Shown here: piece by piece, positions 52,494-62,684 of the stretch | Layout: every line of letters starts with the position of its first letter | Numbering within the stretch: the stretch's first letter is position 1 | Source of the DNA: Streptomyces sp. sk2.1 | Lineage (GTDB): Bacteria > Actinomycetota > Actinomycetes > Streptomycetales > Streptomycetaceae | Direction: 5' to 3' | Length of the DNA stretch: 64,000 bases | NCBI RefSeq assembly: GCF_008120935.1 | Contig: NZ_RDBO01000020.1 | Coordinates: forward strand, 1-64,000 | The notes under the pieces: model-generated | What the model saw: the letters and a program-made list of their open reading frames with translations, nothing else | Databases searched by the model: none | Told to the model about the DNA's origin: nothing | Program-made: the position numbers and the translations under genes

Positions 52494-52979
52494 TCAGCGC
52501 CAGGGCTCGCTGACGGTGCGCAGCGTGGCGGCGGTGGCGACGGCCGCGGTGACCGCTTCGTGCCCCTTGTCCTCGTTGGAGCCCTCCAGGCCGGCCCGGT
52601 CGAGCGCCTGCTCCTCGGTGTCGCAGGTGAGCACCCCGAAGCCGACGGGCACCCCGGTGTCGACGGCGACCTGGGTGAGGCCGCTGGTGACGCCCTGGGA
52701 GACGTACTCGAAGTGCGGGGTGCCGCCGCGGATGATGACGCCGAGGGCGACGACCGCGTCGTAGCCGCGGCCCGCGAGGACCTTGGCCACGACCGGGAGT
52801 TCGAAGCTGCCGGGGACCCGGAGCAGGGTCGGCTCGTCGATGCCGAGCTCGTGCAGGGCGCGCAGCGCGCCGTCGACGAGTCCGTCCATGACCTTCTCGT
52901 GCCACTGCGCGGCGACGACCGCCACGCGCAGGTCACCGCAGTTGCGTACGGACAGTTCGGGTGCGCCCTTGCCGCTCAT
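52494..52979 (-). CDS. ribH: 6,7-dimethyl-8-ribityllumazine synthase
   Basis: This 161-aa enzyme makes lumazine from the pyrimidine and dihydroxybutanone phosphate precursors. Motifs include [49 protein letters not shown] and the C-terminal [12 protein letters not shown] 52979 is 29 bp after the ribAB stop. Lumazine synthases form capsid-like oligomers. Confidence 0.96.
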   Translation of the reverse strand: MSGKGAPELSVRNCGDLRVAVVAAQWHEKVMDGLVDGALRALHELGIDEPTLLRVPGSFELPVVAKVLAGRGYDAVVALGVIIRGGTPHFEYVSQGVTSGLTQVAVDTGVPVGFGVLTCDTEEQALDRAGLEGSNEDKGHEAVTAAVATAATLRTVSEPWR

Positions 52980-53008
52980 GTCTCTCCTGTCGCTCGTTTC
53001 CGTGATCG

Positions 53009-54307
53009 TCACTGGTTGCCGCAGGTCGACGCCTTGGCGGTGTCGAGCCAGGGCAGGTCGTGCCCCATGCGGTCGCGCTTGGTGCGCAGGTAGCGCAGAT
53101 TGTGCTCGCCGGCCTGGACGGGCATCGGCTCGCGGCCGGTGACGGCCAGTCCGTGTCGCAGGATCGCGGCCGTCTTGTCGGGGTTGTTGGTCATCAGCCG
53201 GAGGCTGCGGACGCCGAGGTCCTTGAGGATCTGGGCGCCGGCCGCGTAGTCGCGGGCGTCGGCGGGCAGGCCGAGTTCCAGGTTGGCGTCGAGGGTGTCG
53301 ACGCCGCGTTCCTGGAGTTCGTAGGCGCGCAGTTTGGACAGCAGGCCGATGCCCCGGCCCTCGTGGCCGCGGAGGTAGACGACGACGCCGCGGCCCTCCT
53401 CGGTGATCCGGCGCATGGACGCGTGCAGCTGGGGGCCGCAGTCGCAGCGCTGGGACTGGAAGATGTCGCCGGTCAGGCACTCGGAGTGGACCCGGACCAG
53501 GATGTCGTCGCCGTCGCCGAGGTCGCCGTGGACGAGCGCGACGTGTTCGACGCCGTCGGTCGTGGAGCGGTAGCCGTAGGCGGTGAACGGGCCGAAGCCG
53601 GTCGGCAGCCGCACCTCGGCCTCGCGGCGCACGGTCGGTTCCGAGCTGCGGCGGTAGGCGATCAGGTCCTCGATGGAGATGATCGTGAGGCCGTGCTTGC
53701 GGGCGAACGGGACCAGCTGCGGCAGCCGCAGCATCTCGCCGTCCTCGCCGGCGATCTCGACGATGGCGCCGGCGGGCCGCAGGCCGGCGAGCCGGGCGAG
53801 GTCGACGGCGGCCTCGGTGTGGCCGTTGCGCACCAGTACGCCGCCGGAGCGGGCGCGGAGCGGGAAGACGTGGCCGGGCCGTACGAAGTCGGCGGGTCCG
53901 GCCTCGCCGCCCGCCAGCAGCCGGAGGGTGGTGGCCCGGTCGGCGGCGGAGATCCCGGTGGTCACGCCGTGGGCCGCCGAGGCGTCGACGGAGACGGTGA
54001 ACGCGGTCCGCATCGACTCGGTGTTGCGGCCGACCATCTGCGGGAGTTCGAGCCGTTCCAGCTCGTCGTTCTCCATGGGGGCGCAGATCAGGCCGCGGCA
54101 CTCGCTCATCATGAACGCGACGATCTCGGGGGTGGCCTTCTCGGCGGCGACGACGAGGTCGCCCTCGTTCTCCCGGTCCTCGTCGTCGACGACCACGACG
54201 GGCCGGCCGGCGGCGATGTCGCGGATCGCCTGTTCGACGGGGTCGAGCGAGAGGTCCTCCAGGTCCCTCCCGCGGTCCGGGTGCAGCCAGGTGGGCTGGG
54301 CAGTCAT
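53009..54307 (-). CDS. ribAB: Bifunctional DHBP synthase / GTP cyclohydrolase II
   Basis: This 432-aa fusion catalyses both entry reactions of riboflavin synthesis. The first half is 3,4-dihydroxy-2-butanone-4-phosphate synthase ([31 protein letters not shown]). The second half is GTP cyclohydrolase II with zinc site [19 protein letters not shown] (about residue 265-283) and [12 protein letters not shown]. Its start overlaps the end of ribM by 4 bp (ATGA). Confidence 0.96.
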   Translation of the reverse strand: MTAQPTWLHPDRGRDLEDLSLDPVEQAIRDIAAGRPVVVVDDEDRENEGDLVVAAEKATPEIVAFMMSECRGLICAPMENDELERLELPQMVGRNTESMRTAFTVSVDASAAHGVTTGISAADRATTLRLLAGGEAGPADFVRPGHVFPLRARSGGVLVRNGHTEAAVDLARLAGLRPAGAIVEIAGEDGEMLRLPQLVPFARKHGLTIISIEDLIAYRRSSEPTVRREAEVRLPTGFGPFTAYGYRSTTDGVEHVALVHGDLGDGDDILVRVHSECLTGDIFQSQRCDCGPQLHASMRRITEEGRGVVVYLRGHEGRGIGLLSKLRAYELQERGVDTLDANLELGLPADARDYAAGAQILKDLGVRSLRLMTNNPDKTAAILRHGLAVTGREPMPVQAGEHNLRYLRTKRDRMGHDLPWLDTAKASTCGNQ

Positions 54308-54948
54308 GCCGTGGCTCCTTCCAGAGCGGGTGTCCGCGAGCGCAGCCACCAGTCGCGCATGCCCCACAGGACGAGGGCGCCGTACACGACGTAGATGAGA
54401 CCGGAGAAGGCGAGGCCGCTGTGGAAGTTCAGCGGTACGCCGACGAGGTCGACCAGCAGCCAGGCGAACCAGAACTCGACCATGCCGCGGGCCTGGGCGA
54501 GCATCGCGACGAGGGTGCCCGCGAAGATGTACGCGTCCGCCCACGGGCTCCAGGACAGCGAGGGGAACGCGGTGAACAGGCCGCCGACCGCGAGGGTGCC
54601 GAGCGCGGCGCCGCCCAGCAGGTATCCGCGCTCGCGCCAGGTGGCGAACCGCACGGCGATGGAGCCGTCCTGGGCCTGCTGCCTGCCCCGGGTCCACTGC
54701 TGCCAGCCCCAGACGGCCACGGCGATGACGACGACCTGCTTGCCGACGCTGCCCGCCTGCTGCACCGAGGCGTTGGCCGCGACGAGGACGACGCCGGACA
54801 GGAGCTGGGCGGGCCAGGTCCAGACCGAGCGGAGCCAGCCCAGGGTGAGGGCGATCAGACCGACCGTGTTGCCGATCATGTCGGACCAGATGATGTGCTG
54901 CCCGAGGACGGTGAACGCCTCCGAGTTCAGCCAGTTCAGGGCGGTCAC
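54304..54948 (-). CDS. ribM: Riboflavin transporter of the PnuC family (RibM)
   Basis: This 214-aa membrane protein has about six to seven helices and the PnuC-family WxxW and Q/N motifs ([40 protein letters not shown]). PnuC proteins carry vitamins such as nicotinamide riboside; the copy inside rib operons of actinobacteria is RibM, a riboflavin facilitator. Context decides this. Start GTG 54948 overlaps ribE's stop by 4 bp. Confidence 0.88.
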   Translation of the reverse strand: MTALNWLNSEAFTVLGQHIIWSDMIGNTVGLIALTLGWLRSVWTWPAQLLSGVVLVAANASVQQAGSVGKQVVVIAVAVWGWQQWTRGRQQAQDGSIAVRFATWRERGYLLGGAALGTLAVGGLFTAFPSLSWSPWADAYIFAGTLVAMLAQARGMVEFWFAWLLVDLVGVPLNFHSGLAFSGLIYVVYGALVLWGMRDWWLRSRTPALEGATA

Positions 54949-55562
54949 TTCACCGGCTCCTCGGTCTCCTGCGCGGTGTGGCCGAGCAGCCGCTCGACGT
55001 ACTTCGCGATGACGTCCACCTCCAGGTTGACCGGGTCGCCGGGCTCCTTGATGCCGAGCGTGGTCAGGGCGAGGGTGGTGGGGATGAGGCTGATGGTGAA
55101 GTAGTCGGGTCCGGCGTCCACGACGGTGAGGCTGACGCCGTCGACGGTGATGGATCCCTTCTCGACCACGTAGCGGCTCAGGTGCGCGGGGAGGGAGACC
55201 TTCACGATCTCCCAGTTCTCGGAGATCCGGCGCTCGACGATGCGGCCGGTGCCGTCGACGTGGCCCTGGACGATGTGCCCGCCGAGCCGGCCGCCGACCG
55301 CCATCGGGCGCTCCAGGTTGACCCGGGAGCCCGCGGCCAGGGCGCCGAGGCTGGACCGGTTCAGGGTCTCGGCCATCACGTCGGCGGTGAACTCGCCGTC
55401 GCCGAGGTCGACGACGGTGAGGCAGACGCCGTTGACGGCGATGGAGTCTCCGTGCTTGGCGCCCTCGGTGACCACTCGGCCGCGCAGGCGGAAGCGGGAG
55501 GCGTCGTCGAGCTTCTCGACGGCGGTGACCTCACCCAGTTCTTCGACAATTCCGGTGAACAA
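54945..55562 (-). CDS. ribE: Riboflavin synthase (alpha)
   Basis: This 205-aa enzyme dismutates lumazine to riboflavin. Two similar halves are visible: [12 protein letters not shown]...[15 protein letters not shown] and [16 protein letters not shown]...[15 protein letters not shown], the classic duplicated fold. It starts at TTG 55562, one base after the ribD stop, so translation is coupled. Confidence 0.95.
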   Translation of the reverse strand: MFTGIVEELGEVTAVEKLDDASRFRLRGRVVTEGAKHGDSIAVNGVCLTVVDLGDGEFTADVMAETLNRSSLGALAAGSRVNLERPMAVGGRLGGHIVQGHVDGTGRIVERRISENWEIVKVSLPAHLSRYVVEKGSITVDGVSLTVVDAGPDYFTISLIPTTLALTTLGIKEPGDPVNLEVDVIAKYVERLLGHTAQETEEPVK

Positions 55563-55563
55563 C

Positions 55564-56664
55564 TCAGTTTCCCTTCCGGTCGGTGCCGGGGACGGCGGTG
55601 ATGCGCAGATCGGGGCCGATGCGGACGGTCTCGGTCACATCGAGGCGCAACGCCTCTGCGATGGTGGAGATTCCGGCGTCGGCGAGGGCCGCCGGACCGG
55701 CGCCGAGGAGCACGGGGGCGAGGTAGCCGACGACCTTGTCGACCGTTCCCGCGGCGACGAAGGCCCCGGCCAGGGTCGGGCCGCCTTCGAGGAGTACGGA
55801 GCGGATGCCGCGCCCGTGCAGGGCGTCGAGCAGGGCGGGGATGTCGAGGCCGGGGCCGGTGGCGGCGCGCGGCAGCCGCAGGACGGCCCCTTCGGGGAGG
55901 TGGCGGGCGTCGGCGTCGTCGGCGACGGCGATCAGGGTGGGCGCGCCGTCGTCGAGGACGCGGGCGCCGGGGCGTACGGCGGTGGCGGTGGTGTCCACGA
56001 CCACCCGCAGGGGCTGCGCGGCGCCGTCGATGCCCCGGACGCCGAGCTGCGGGTCGTCGGTGCGGGCGGTGCCGGAGCCGACCACGACGGCGTCGGCCTC
56101 GGCGCGCAGCCGGTGGACGTCGGCGCGGGACTCGGCGGAGGTGATCCAGCGGCTGGTGGCGTCGGCGGCCGCGATCCGGCCGTCGAGGCTCGCCGCGTAC
56201 TTCCACAGGACGTACGGGCGGCCGAGCCGCACCGAGGTCAGCCAGGCGGTGTTGCCCGCTTCGGCCTCGGCGGCGAGGAGCCCCCCTCCGACCTCGGTCC
56301 CGGCCGCGCGCAGGGTGTCCGCACCGCCGGTGGCCTGCGGGTTCGGGTCGCCGACCGCGTAGACGACCCGGGCGACGCCGGCCTCGATCAGCGCCTGGGC
56401 GCAGGGGCCGGTGCGACCGGTGTGGTTGCAGGGTTCGAGGGTGACGTAGGCGGTGCCGCCGCGGGCCCGGTCGCCCGCGGCGCGCAGGGCGTGGATCTCG
56501 GCGTGCGGGCCGCCGGCCCGCTGGTGGAAGCCCTCGCCCGCGAGGCGGCCCGCGGCGTCGAGGACGACACAGCCGACGACGGGGTTGGGGCTGGTGGAGC
56601 CGAGGCCGCGGGCGGCGAGCTCGATCGCTCGGCGCATGGCGGTGATGTCGGCTGCGGTGTCCAC
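55564..56664 (-). CDS. ribD: Bifunctional riboflavin deaminase/reductase
   Basis: This 366-aa protein joins a zinc deaminase (HAEIHAL, then PCNHTGRTGPC, the catalytic site) to a reductase (RPYVLWKYAASLDGRIAA, VVVGSGTARTDDPQL, SVLLEGGPTLAGAF). It performs the second and third steps after GTP cyclohydrolase. GTG 56664 has GGAGG just upstream; the longer frame runs into the FMN riboswitch. It is the first gene of the operon. Confidence 0.95.
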   Translation of the reverse strand: MDTAADITAMRRAIELAARGLGSTSPNPVVGCVVLDAAGRLAGEGFHQRAGGPHAEIHALRAAGDRARGGTAYVTLEPCNHTGRTGPCAQALIEAGVARVVYAVGDPNPQATGGADTLRAAGTEVGGGLLAAEAEAGNTAWLTSVRLGRPYVLWKYAASLDGRIAAADATSRWITSAESRADVHRLRAEADAVVVGSGTARTDDPQLGVRGIDGAAQPLRVVVDTTATAVRPGARVLDDGAPTLIAVADDADARHLPEGAVLRLPRAATGPGLDIPALLDALHGRGIRSVLLEGGPTLAGAFVAAGTVDKVVGYLAPVLLGAGPAALADAGISTIAEALRLDVTETVRIGPDLRITAVPGTDRKGN

Positions 56665-56819
56665 CGGGTCCTCCTGCCTCTTCGGGCACGGACTCCGGGG
56701 CTGTCGATGACGACAGAAGAGCGGGAACGCGACAGGGGAACGCCGAATGCCGGAAGAACGGACGGATCGGTCGCCCGAAACCATCCGCCGACGGCGGCGT
56801 ACCCGTGAAACGGCCCGCC

Positions 56820-56946
56820 GCGCACTGCCTCCCATCCGGACTTTAACCGTCGGTCCAGGAATTTCACCTGGTCAACCGGCCGCTGGATGCGGACGGGTCG
56901 CGGACTTTAACCGCCGGCTCGGAATTTCACCGACCCCGGAGTGCGC
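56820..56946 (-). promoter_or_regulatory. FMN riboswitch (RFN element)
   Basis: Read leftward, the sequence carries the RFN signature: GGGGTCGGTGAAATTCC, then CGGCGGTTAAAGTCCGCGAC, then GACCAGGTGAAATTCCTGG and GACGGTTAAAGTCCGGATGG, closed by a GCGCAC...GTGCGC basal stem. It sits about 155 bp before ribD. FMN binding is expected to shut off the operon, by hiding the start or by early termination. Confidence 0.95.
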
Positions 56947-57063
56947 TGCTACTGGTACAGGGTTCAGTGTGCCACGCCCGCCGCTGGGCCATGCGGGTGA
57001 GCGGCTGTGGACTGGCTCACAAGGGGGCGCACGGCGGGGCGCAAACGGACAGCCGCCCCCTAA

Positions 57064-57105
57064 AGGTCCAGACCTATTGACTCACTGGTCTAGTCCTCTT
57101 AATCT
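57064..57105 (+). promoter_or_regulatory. Promoter of the second chitinase with DasR-like elements
   Basis: TTGACT (57077-57082) and TAATCT (57100-57105) are 17 bp apart. AGGTCCAGACCT (57064-57075) precedes the -35 and ACTGGTCTAGTCC (57084-57096) lies in the spacer. The 13-mer in the spacer is identical to that of the chiD promoter. Confidence 0.8.
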
Positions 57106-57216
57106 CTGCGTCACCTCCGAGGAGTCGTCCCGCGGTGTGCGCACACCCGGGGCATCAACCCGACCCACCCCCTTGCCAGTTGCGTTTTTGCCGAACCTCC
57201 CCGGGAGGAACCGAAC

Positions 57217-59556
57217 GTGCTGTCCCCCACCCGTGCGAGAGCCACCCTGCTCGCGGCCGGTGCCACCGTCGCCGCACTGCTGCTGGGCTCGCTCGCCACC
57301 ACCCCGTCGGCCGCCGCCGACCAGGAGTCCTGTCGCCCCGACGGTCTCTACGAGACCCCCGGCGTCCAGGTCCCCTACTGCTCCGTCTACGACACCGAGG
57401 GCCGCGAGAAGATGGGCGCCGACCATCAGCGGCGGGTCATCGGGTACTTCACCAACTGGCGTACCGGGAAGGACGGCAAGCCCGCCTACCTCGTCCCCGA
57501 CATCCCCTGGGACAAGGTCACCCATCTGAATTACGCCTTCGCCCACGTCGACGGCGGCAACAAGCTCTCCGTGGGTGCCGACGGCCCGGACAACGCCTCG
57601 ACCGGCATGACCTGGCCGGGTGTCGCGGGCGCCGAGATGGACCCCGAACTCCCCTACAAGGGCCATTTCAACCTGCTCACCAAGTTCAAGAAGAAGCACC
57701 CGAACGTGAAGACCATGGTGTCGGTGGGCGGCTGGGCCGAGACCGGCGGCTACTTCGGCGCCGACGGCGAGCGGGTGGACTCCGGCGGCTTCTACTCGAT
57801 GGCGACCAACGCCGACGGGTCGGTCAACCAGGCCGGCATCGACACCTTCGCGGACTCGGCCGTCGACTTCGTCAGGAAGTACGGCTTCAACGGCGTCGAC
57901 ATCGACTACGAGTACCCGACGACCATGAAGGACGCGGGCAACCCGCTGGACTGGACCCTGTCCAACGCCCGCCGGGCCGGTCTGGTCAAGGGCTACTCCG
58001 CGCTGATGAAGACCCTGCGCGAGAAGCTCGACCGCGCGTCCGCCGCCGACGGCACCCACTACCTGCTGAGCGTGGCCGCCCCCTCGTCGGGCTATCTGCT
58101 GCGCGGCATGGAGACCTTCCAGGTCCAGAAGTACCTGGACTACGTCAACATCATGTCGTACGACCTGCACGGCGCGTGGAACGAGTACGTCGGTCCGAAC
58201 GCCGCGCTGTACGACGACGGCAAGGACGCCGAACTCGCCCAGGCGAGCGTCTACTCGACCTCCCAGTACGGCGGCACCGGCTACCTCAACACCGACTGGG
58301 CGTACCACTACTTCCGCGGCTCGATGCCGTCCGGCCGGATCAACATCGGCCTGCCGTATTACACCCGCGGTTTCAAGAACGTGCAGGGCGGCACGGACGG
58401 GCTGTGGGGCAGGGCCGCCACCACCGACTGCCCGGCCGGCGCGGGGCTGACCAAGTGCGGCGACGGCGCCGTCGGCATCGACAACCTCTGGCACGACCTG
58501 GACACCGCGGGCAAGGAGTCGCCCGCCGGTTCCAACCCCATGTGGCACGCGAAGAACCTGGAGAAGGGGGTCGTCGGCGACTACGTCACCGACTACGGCT
58601 TCCCCGCCGACACCGAACTGACCGGCACCTACGCCCGCAAGTACGACTCGACGCTGGTCGCGCCCTGGCTGTGGAACGCCGAGAAGAAGGTCTTCCTGTC
58701 CACCGAGGACGAGCAGTCGGTCGCCGCGAAGGCGGACTACGTCGTCGACAAGGGCATCGGCGGAGCCATGATCTGGGAGCTCGCGGGCGACTACGGCTGG
58801 AACGCCGCCAAGGGCCAGTACGAGCCGGGCTCCACACTCACCTCGACGATGTACGAGAAGTTCAAGTCGGCGGCCCCGTACGGCGCGAAGCGCTCCACCG
58901 TCGGCCTGCCCACCGAGGCACTCGACATCGACGTGTCCTTCGACCAGTTCCCGCTCGGTGACTCCAACTACCCGATCAGCCCCAAGCTGAAGATCACCAA
59001 CAATACGAAGACGACGCTGCCCGGCGGCACCGAGTTCCAGTTCGACTACGCGACCTCGGCCCCCGCCAACGCCAAGGACCAGTCCGGCTTCGGCACCACG
59101 ATCGTGCGCAGCGACCACACCGCCGCCGACAACATCGGCGGGCTGAAGGGCGACTACAACCGCGTCTCGCTGAAGCTGCCCGGCTGGCAGAGCCTGGCGC
59201 CCGGCGCCTCGGTGCAGGTGGACTTCGTGTACTACCTGCCCACCTCCACCCCGTCGAACTGGACGGTGACCTTCGGCGGGAAGTCGTACGCCCTCGCCGC
59301 CGACCTGGCGCGCGGCACCACGGTGGTCGAGCCGGGCACGGGCACCTCGCCCACGCCGGACCCGTCGACCAGCCCGACCCCGGGCCCCGGCGGCGGCAGC
59401 TGCACCGCGCCCGCCTGGTCGGCGACCGGTGAGTACGGCGCGGGCACGACCGTCGCCCACGACGGGCACCAGTGGAAGTCCAAGTGGTGGACGAAGGGCG
59501 AGACGCCCGGCTCCACCGGTGACTGGGGCGTCTGGCAGGACCTCGGCGCCTGCTGA
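57217..59556 (+). CDS. chiE: Secreted multidomain chitinase, GH18 (ChiE-like)
   Basis: This 779-aa secreted enzyme starts at GTG 57217 with GGGAGGA about 7 bp upstream. A signal peptide (about residues 1-34) is followed by a GH18 domain (residues about 65-545) with [14 protein letters not shown] and catalytic [14 protein letters not shown] (DxxDxDxE, intact). Next comes a beta-sandwich domain (about 565-700, [12 protein letters not shown]...[18 protein letters not shown]) and, after a Pro/Thr linker, a C-terminal chitin-binding module ([22 protein letters not shown]...). It releases chito-oligosaccharides. The symbol follows its position divergent from the rib operon, as I recall for chiE in S. 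coelicolor. Confidence 0.93.
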   Translation: MLSPTRARATLLAAGATVAALLLGSLATTPSAAADQESCRPDGLYETPGVQVPYCSVYDTEGREKMGADHQRRVIGYFTNWRTGKDGKPAYLVPDIPWDKVTHLNYAFAHVDGGNKLSVGADGPDNASTGMTWPGVAGAEMDPELPYKGHFNLLTKFKKKHPNVKTMVSVGGWAETGGYFGADGERVDSGGFYSMATNADGSVNQAGIDTFADSAVDFVRKYGFNGVDIDYEYPTTMKDAGNPLDWTLSNARRAGLVKGYSALMKTLREKLDRASAADGTHYLLSVAAPSSGYLLRGMETFQVQKYLDYVNIMSYDLHGAWNEYVGPNAALYDDGKDAELAQASVYSTSQYGGTGYLNTDWAYHYFRGSMPSGRINIGLPYYTRGFKNVQGGTDGLWGRAATTDCPAGAGLTKCGDGAVGIDNLWHDLDTAGKESPAGSNPMWHAKNLEKGVVGDYVTDYGFPADTELTGTYARKYDSTLVAPWLWNAEKKVFLSTEDEQSVAAKADYVVDKGIGGAMIWELAGDYGWNAAKGQYEPGSTLTSTMYEKFKSAAPYGAKRSTVGLPTEALDIDVSFDQFPLGDSNYPISPKLKITNNTKTTLPGGTEFQFDYATSAPANAKDQSGFGTTIVRSDHTAADNIGGLKGDYNRVSLKLPGWQSLAPGASVQVDFVYYLPTSTPSNWTVTFGGKSYALAADLARGTTVVEPGTGTSPTPDPSTSPTPGPGGGSCTAPAWSATGEYGAGTTVAHDGHQWKSKWWTKGETPGSTGDWGVWQDLGAC

Positions 59557-60053
59557 CCCGCCCCCTCGACCGCCCGGCGGTGACCGGTTCGCCCCCGGTC
59601 ACCGCCGGGTCCACGGCCGTCCCGGCCCCTGTCGGGCGGGCACGGCTCCCGGCCGGGCACGGCCGGGGTGTTCCGGCAGGCGGTCAGCGGCCGTCGGCCG
59701 TCGGCGTGCTTCGGGACCACGTACGGCGGGGCGCCCCCGCTCTCCGCTGCCGGGGCCGCGTGGCACCGGCGGACCTCGACCGCGGCGACGTCGGGGCGGA
59801 TGAAGAGCACGTGGTCGACCGCGTGGGCGACCTCGCCGTCCCGGTCCGCCGCCGGGAGGACCCGGCGGGTGAAGTCCGTGATCGCGTCGAGGCCGACGAG
59901 GACCTCGCCGTGGGCCGTCGTCCGGACGACGTCGGGGTGGAAGAGGCCGAGGAGCTCCTCGGGGTCCTCGTTCCGCCGGAAGTCCTCGACCGCAAGGACG
60001 AGCCGGCCGATCGCTTCGACGTCCGCCGCGCGGGACGTGGTTTCGGTGGTCAC
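59232..60053 (-). CDS. SnoaL-like protein, probably with a displaced stop
   Basis: From GTG 60053 the first about 125 residues form a SnoaL/NTF2-like cone domain ([47 protein letters not shown]... ending PLTACRNT). Relatives normally stop there. Here the frame continues 145 codons through the chiE terminator and antisense to its 3' end, with proline/arginine-rich text that does not look like a protein. The true protein probably ends near 59650 after a lost stop or frameshift. Such folds are used by small cyclases, hydrolases and stress proteins; no function can be given. Confidence 0.6.
   Translation of the reverse strand: MTTETTSRAADVEAIGRLVLAVEDFRRNEDPEELLGLFHPDVVRTTAHGEVLVGLDAITDFTRRVLPAADRDGEVAHAVDHVLFIRPDVAAVEVRRCHAAPAAESGGAPPYVVPKHADGRRPLTACRNTPAVPGREPCPPDRGRDGRGPGGDRGRTGHRRAVEGAGQQAPRSCQTPQSPVEPGVSPFVHHLDFHWCPSWATVVPAPYSPVADQAGAVQLPPPGPGVGLVDGSGVGEVPVPGSTTVVPRARSAARAYDFPPKVTVQFDGVEVGR
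59573..59609. terminator. Terminator after chiE
   Basis: Arms 59573-59587 and 59595-59609 pair perfectly (15 bp) around a 7-base loop, 16 bp after the chiE stop codon. Confidence 0.85.
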
Positions 60054-60087
60054 GCGGATCGGCGTCCCTCCTCGACCGCGATCGGGG

Positions 60088-61305
60088 TCAAGCGCCCGAC
60101 CGGCCGGGCGTCCCCTGCGCCGACGGGCCGAACAGGTCGTCCTGGGCCGCCTCGCGGGCGGCCAGGAGGGCGCCGCGGAGCACCGCCGCGCCGCCCAGCC
60201 GCCCGGCCCTGACCTCGGTGCGCAGCGGCGACATGGTGACCAGCCGCTCCTCGACCCGGGCCGCGAGCGCGTCGCCGCCCGCGTGGCCGACCTCGCCCGC
60301 CAGCACCACGCAGCCCGGGTCGAGGACCGAGGCGATGGCGGCGGCGCCCAGCGCGAGACGTTCGGCCAGGACGTCCAGGAACGCCTCGTGCCGGCCCTCC
60401 CCCGCCAGCGCGGCCCGCACGGCCGACGCCGCGCCCGGTTCCTTCTCGCCCCCGGCCGTGCCCGGCGGCACGACGATGCCGTGGGCGGCGGCCAGTTCGC
60501 AGACCGGGGCGGAGCCGACCAGCGAGTGGAAGCCGCCGTCGCAGTTGAGCGCCGAGGGGACCCCGACCGCGCCGGGCACCGGCAGGAAGCCGATCTCGCC
60601 CGCGCCGCCGGAGGCCCCGCGGCGGAGCGCGCCGTCCAGCATGACGGCGGCGCCGACGCCGTGGCCGAGCCAGAAGAGCACGAAGGTGTCGCGGTCGCGG
60701 GCCGCGCCGCTGCGGTGCTCGGCCACGGCGGCGAGGTTGGTCTCGTTCTCGACCAGTACGGTCGCGGGCAGCCGCTCCTGGAGGACCCGCACCAGCCGCC
60801 GGTGCCAGGCGGGCAGCCCGGTGGTGTCGCGCAGTTCGCCGGTGACCGGGTCGATCAGTCCGGGCGCGCCGATGCCGACGCTGTGCAGGGGGGCGGGGCC
60901 GGCCTCGCGCGCGATGCGCTCCAGCAGGGCGGCGGCCTGTTCCGCGGTGGTGTCGGCGTCCGTGTCGCCGTCCACGGGCAGGGTGGCCTCGGCGAGCGTG
61001 TTGCCCAGCAGGTCGGCGACGGCCATGGCGACGCCGCGGGTGCGCACGTCGAGGGCGGCGAGGTGGGCGCGGTCGGCGACGATCCCGTACAGCCGGGCGT
61101 TGGGGCCGCGCCGCTCGGCGCCGGCCTCTCCGACCACCTCGACCAGTCCGGCCTCCCGGAGCCGTTCGACGAGGTCGGCGACGGTCGGCCGGGACAGGCC
61201 GGTCAGTTTCTTCAGCTGGGCGGCCGTCAGCGGGCCCTCCTGCTGGAGCAGTCGCAGGGCGAGCCGGTCGTTGAGGGCTCGGGCGGTGCTCGGTGATGCG
61301 GGCAT
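60088..61305 (-). CDS. ROK-family transcription regulator
   Basis: This 405-aa protein has an N-terminal winged helix (LTAAQLKKLTGLSRPTVADLVERLREAGLVE, about residues 26-56) fused to a ROK sugar-kinase-like domain (GIGAPGLIDPVTG, WLGHGVGAAVMLDG). The ROK zinc motif (HxGHx...CxCGxxGC) is degenerate: EIGF replaces the EIGH motif and NCDGGF the CxCG. It may therefore not bind the usual zinc or phosphorylate a sugar, and probably acts only as a ligand-responsive repressor. It is divergent from an MFS gene. Confidence 0.88.
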   Translation of the reverse strand: MPASPSTARALNDRLALRLLQQEGPLTAAQLKKLTGLSRPTVADLVERLREAGLVEVVGEAGAERRGPNARLYGIVADRAHLAALDVRTRGVAMAVADLLGNTLAEATLPVDGDTDADTTAEQAAALLERIAREAGPAPLHSVGIGAPGLIDPVTGELRDTTGLPAWHRRLVRVLQERLPATVLVENETNLAAVAEHRSGAARDRDTFVLFWLGHGVGAAVMLDGALRRGASGGAGEIGFLPVPGAVGVPSALNCDGGFHSLVGSAPVCELAAAHGIVVPPGTAGGEKEPGAASAVRAALAGEGRHEAFLDVLAERLALGAAAIASVLDPGCVVLAGEVGHAGGDALAARVEERLVTMSPLRTEVRAGRLGGAAVLRGALLAAREAAQDDLFGPSAQGTPGRSGA

Positions 61306-61355
61306 GCCGGGATCCTTCCAGATCTCCGCCGGACCGGACGCTCGGGCGGACTATT

Positions 61356-61376
61356 TATCAGGCAGGGTTCCTGATA
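61356..61376. promoter_or_regulatory. Inverted repeat TATCAGG-N7-CCTGATA, likely ROK operator
   Basis: A perfect 7-bp inverted repeat lies in the 146-bp gap between the divergent ROK and MFS genes, in an AT-richer patch suited to a -10 region. The divergent regulator is the natural candidate to bind it. Confidence 0.6.
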
Positions 61377-61451
61377 GTTTACGGCCCGCACGGCCGACAA
61401 CGAGCGCCGGGCCACCGGCGGCGGAAGAATTCCAGGGGAGGGCACGGCGGC

Positions 61452-62684
61452 ATGACAACGGATTCCACCGAGACGGTCTTCGGCGCGGAGCAGGTGAGGC
61501 GGGCCAGGTTCGCCATCGCCACGGTCTTCACCGTCCACGGCGCCGTGACCGGCAGCTTCGCCACCCGGGTTCCCTGGATCCAGGACCACGCCGGGGTCAG
61601 CGCCGGGCAGCTCGGCCTGGCCCTGGCCTTCCCGGCGATCGGCGCCTCGCTCGCGATGCCGCTGGCCGGCGCGATCAGCCACCGCTTCGGGGCCCGGACC
61701 GCGCTGCGCGGACTGCTCGCCCTCTGGACGCTGGCGCTGGTCCTGCCCGCGCTGGCGCCCGGTCTGCCGACGCTGTGCGCGGCCCTCCTCGTCTACGGGG
61801 CGACGGCCGGCATGTCGGACGTGGCGATGAACGCCCTCGGCGTCGAGGTGGAGAACCGCCTGAACAAGTCGATCATGTCCGGGCTGCACGGGATGTGGAG
61901 CGTGGGCGCCCTGATCGGTTCGGCGGCGGGCACCCTGGCCGCGCACCTGGGCACCGACGCCCGGCTGCACCACGCCCTGGCCGCCCTGGTGCTCACCGTG
62001 CTCGGCCTGCTGGCCTGCCAGGGCGTGCTCGACCTGCGCAGCGAGCCGGACGAGGAGCCGCCGCCGCGCTTCACCCTGCCGCCGAAGTCGGCGCTGATCA
62101 TCGGCGCGGTGGGCTTCTGCGCGGTGTTCGCCGAGGGGGCCAGCCTGGACTGGTCGGCGGTCTACCTCCGGGACGTGATGGACACCTCCGCCGGGCTCGC
62201 CGCGGCCTCCACCACGGCGTTCGCACTGACCATGGCGGTCGCCCGGATCGCCGGCGACAAGGTCGTCGACCGCTTCGGCGCGGTGCGCACCGTGCGGGTC
62301 GGCGGGGTCCTCGCGACGGTGGGCGGCGTGCTCGTGGTCGCCTCGCCGAGCGCGGTGCTCGCCATGTGCGGCTTCGGGCTCATCGGCCTCGGGGTCGCCG
62401 TGGTCGTCCCGCTCGCCTTCGCGGCGGCGGGGCGCAGCGGCCCGAACCCGAGCCAGGCGATCGCGGGGGTCGCCACGATCACGTACACCTCCGGGCTCAT
62501 CGCCCCGTCGGCGATCGGCTCGCTGGCCGAGGCGACCTCGCTGGTCGTCTCCTTCGGCCTGGTGACGGTGCTGGCGTTCGGTCTGGTGCTGGGGGCCGGG
62601 GTGCTGCGGGCGGGCGACCGCCGGGCCACGTCGTCCCCGGACGCGGGCGCCACGAAGGCGGCGTCGGCCGAGCCGGGAGCCTGA
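61452..62684 (+). CDS. MFS transporter
   Basis: This 410-aa protein has 12 hydrophobic segments. VHGAVTGSFATRVPWIQDHAGVSAGQLGLALAFPAIG begins helices 1-2; AGDKVVDRFGAVRTVRVGG is the second-half motif A. The branch resembles the sugar/fucose-permease-like MFS proteins often regulated by ROK proteins, so a sugar or glycoside may be carried; that is inference from the neighbour. ATG 61452 was chosen for family length. Confidence 0.88.
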   Translation: MTTDSTETVFGAEQVRRARFAIATVFTVHGAVTGSFATRVPWIQDHAGVSAGQLGLALAFPAIGASLAMPLAGAISHRFGARTALRGLLALWTLALVLPALAPGLPTLCAALLVYGATAGMSDVAMNALGVEVENRLNKSIMSGLHGMWSVGALIGSAAGTLAAHLGTDARLHHALAALVLTVLGLLACQGVLDLRSEPDEEPPPRFTLPPKSALIIGAVGFCAVFAEGASLDWSAVYLRDVMDTSAGLAAASTTAFALTMAVARIAGDKVVDRFGAVRTVRVGGVLATVGGVLVVASPSAVLAMCGFGLIGLGVAVVVPLAFAAAGRSGPNPSQAIAGVATITYTSGLIAPSAIGSLAEATSLVVSFGLVTVLAFGLVLGAGVLRAGDRRATSSPDAGATKAASAEPGA

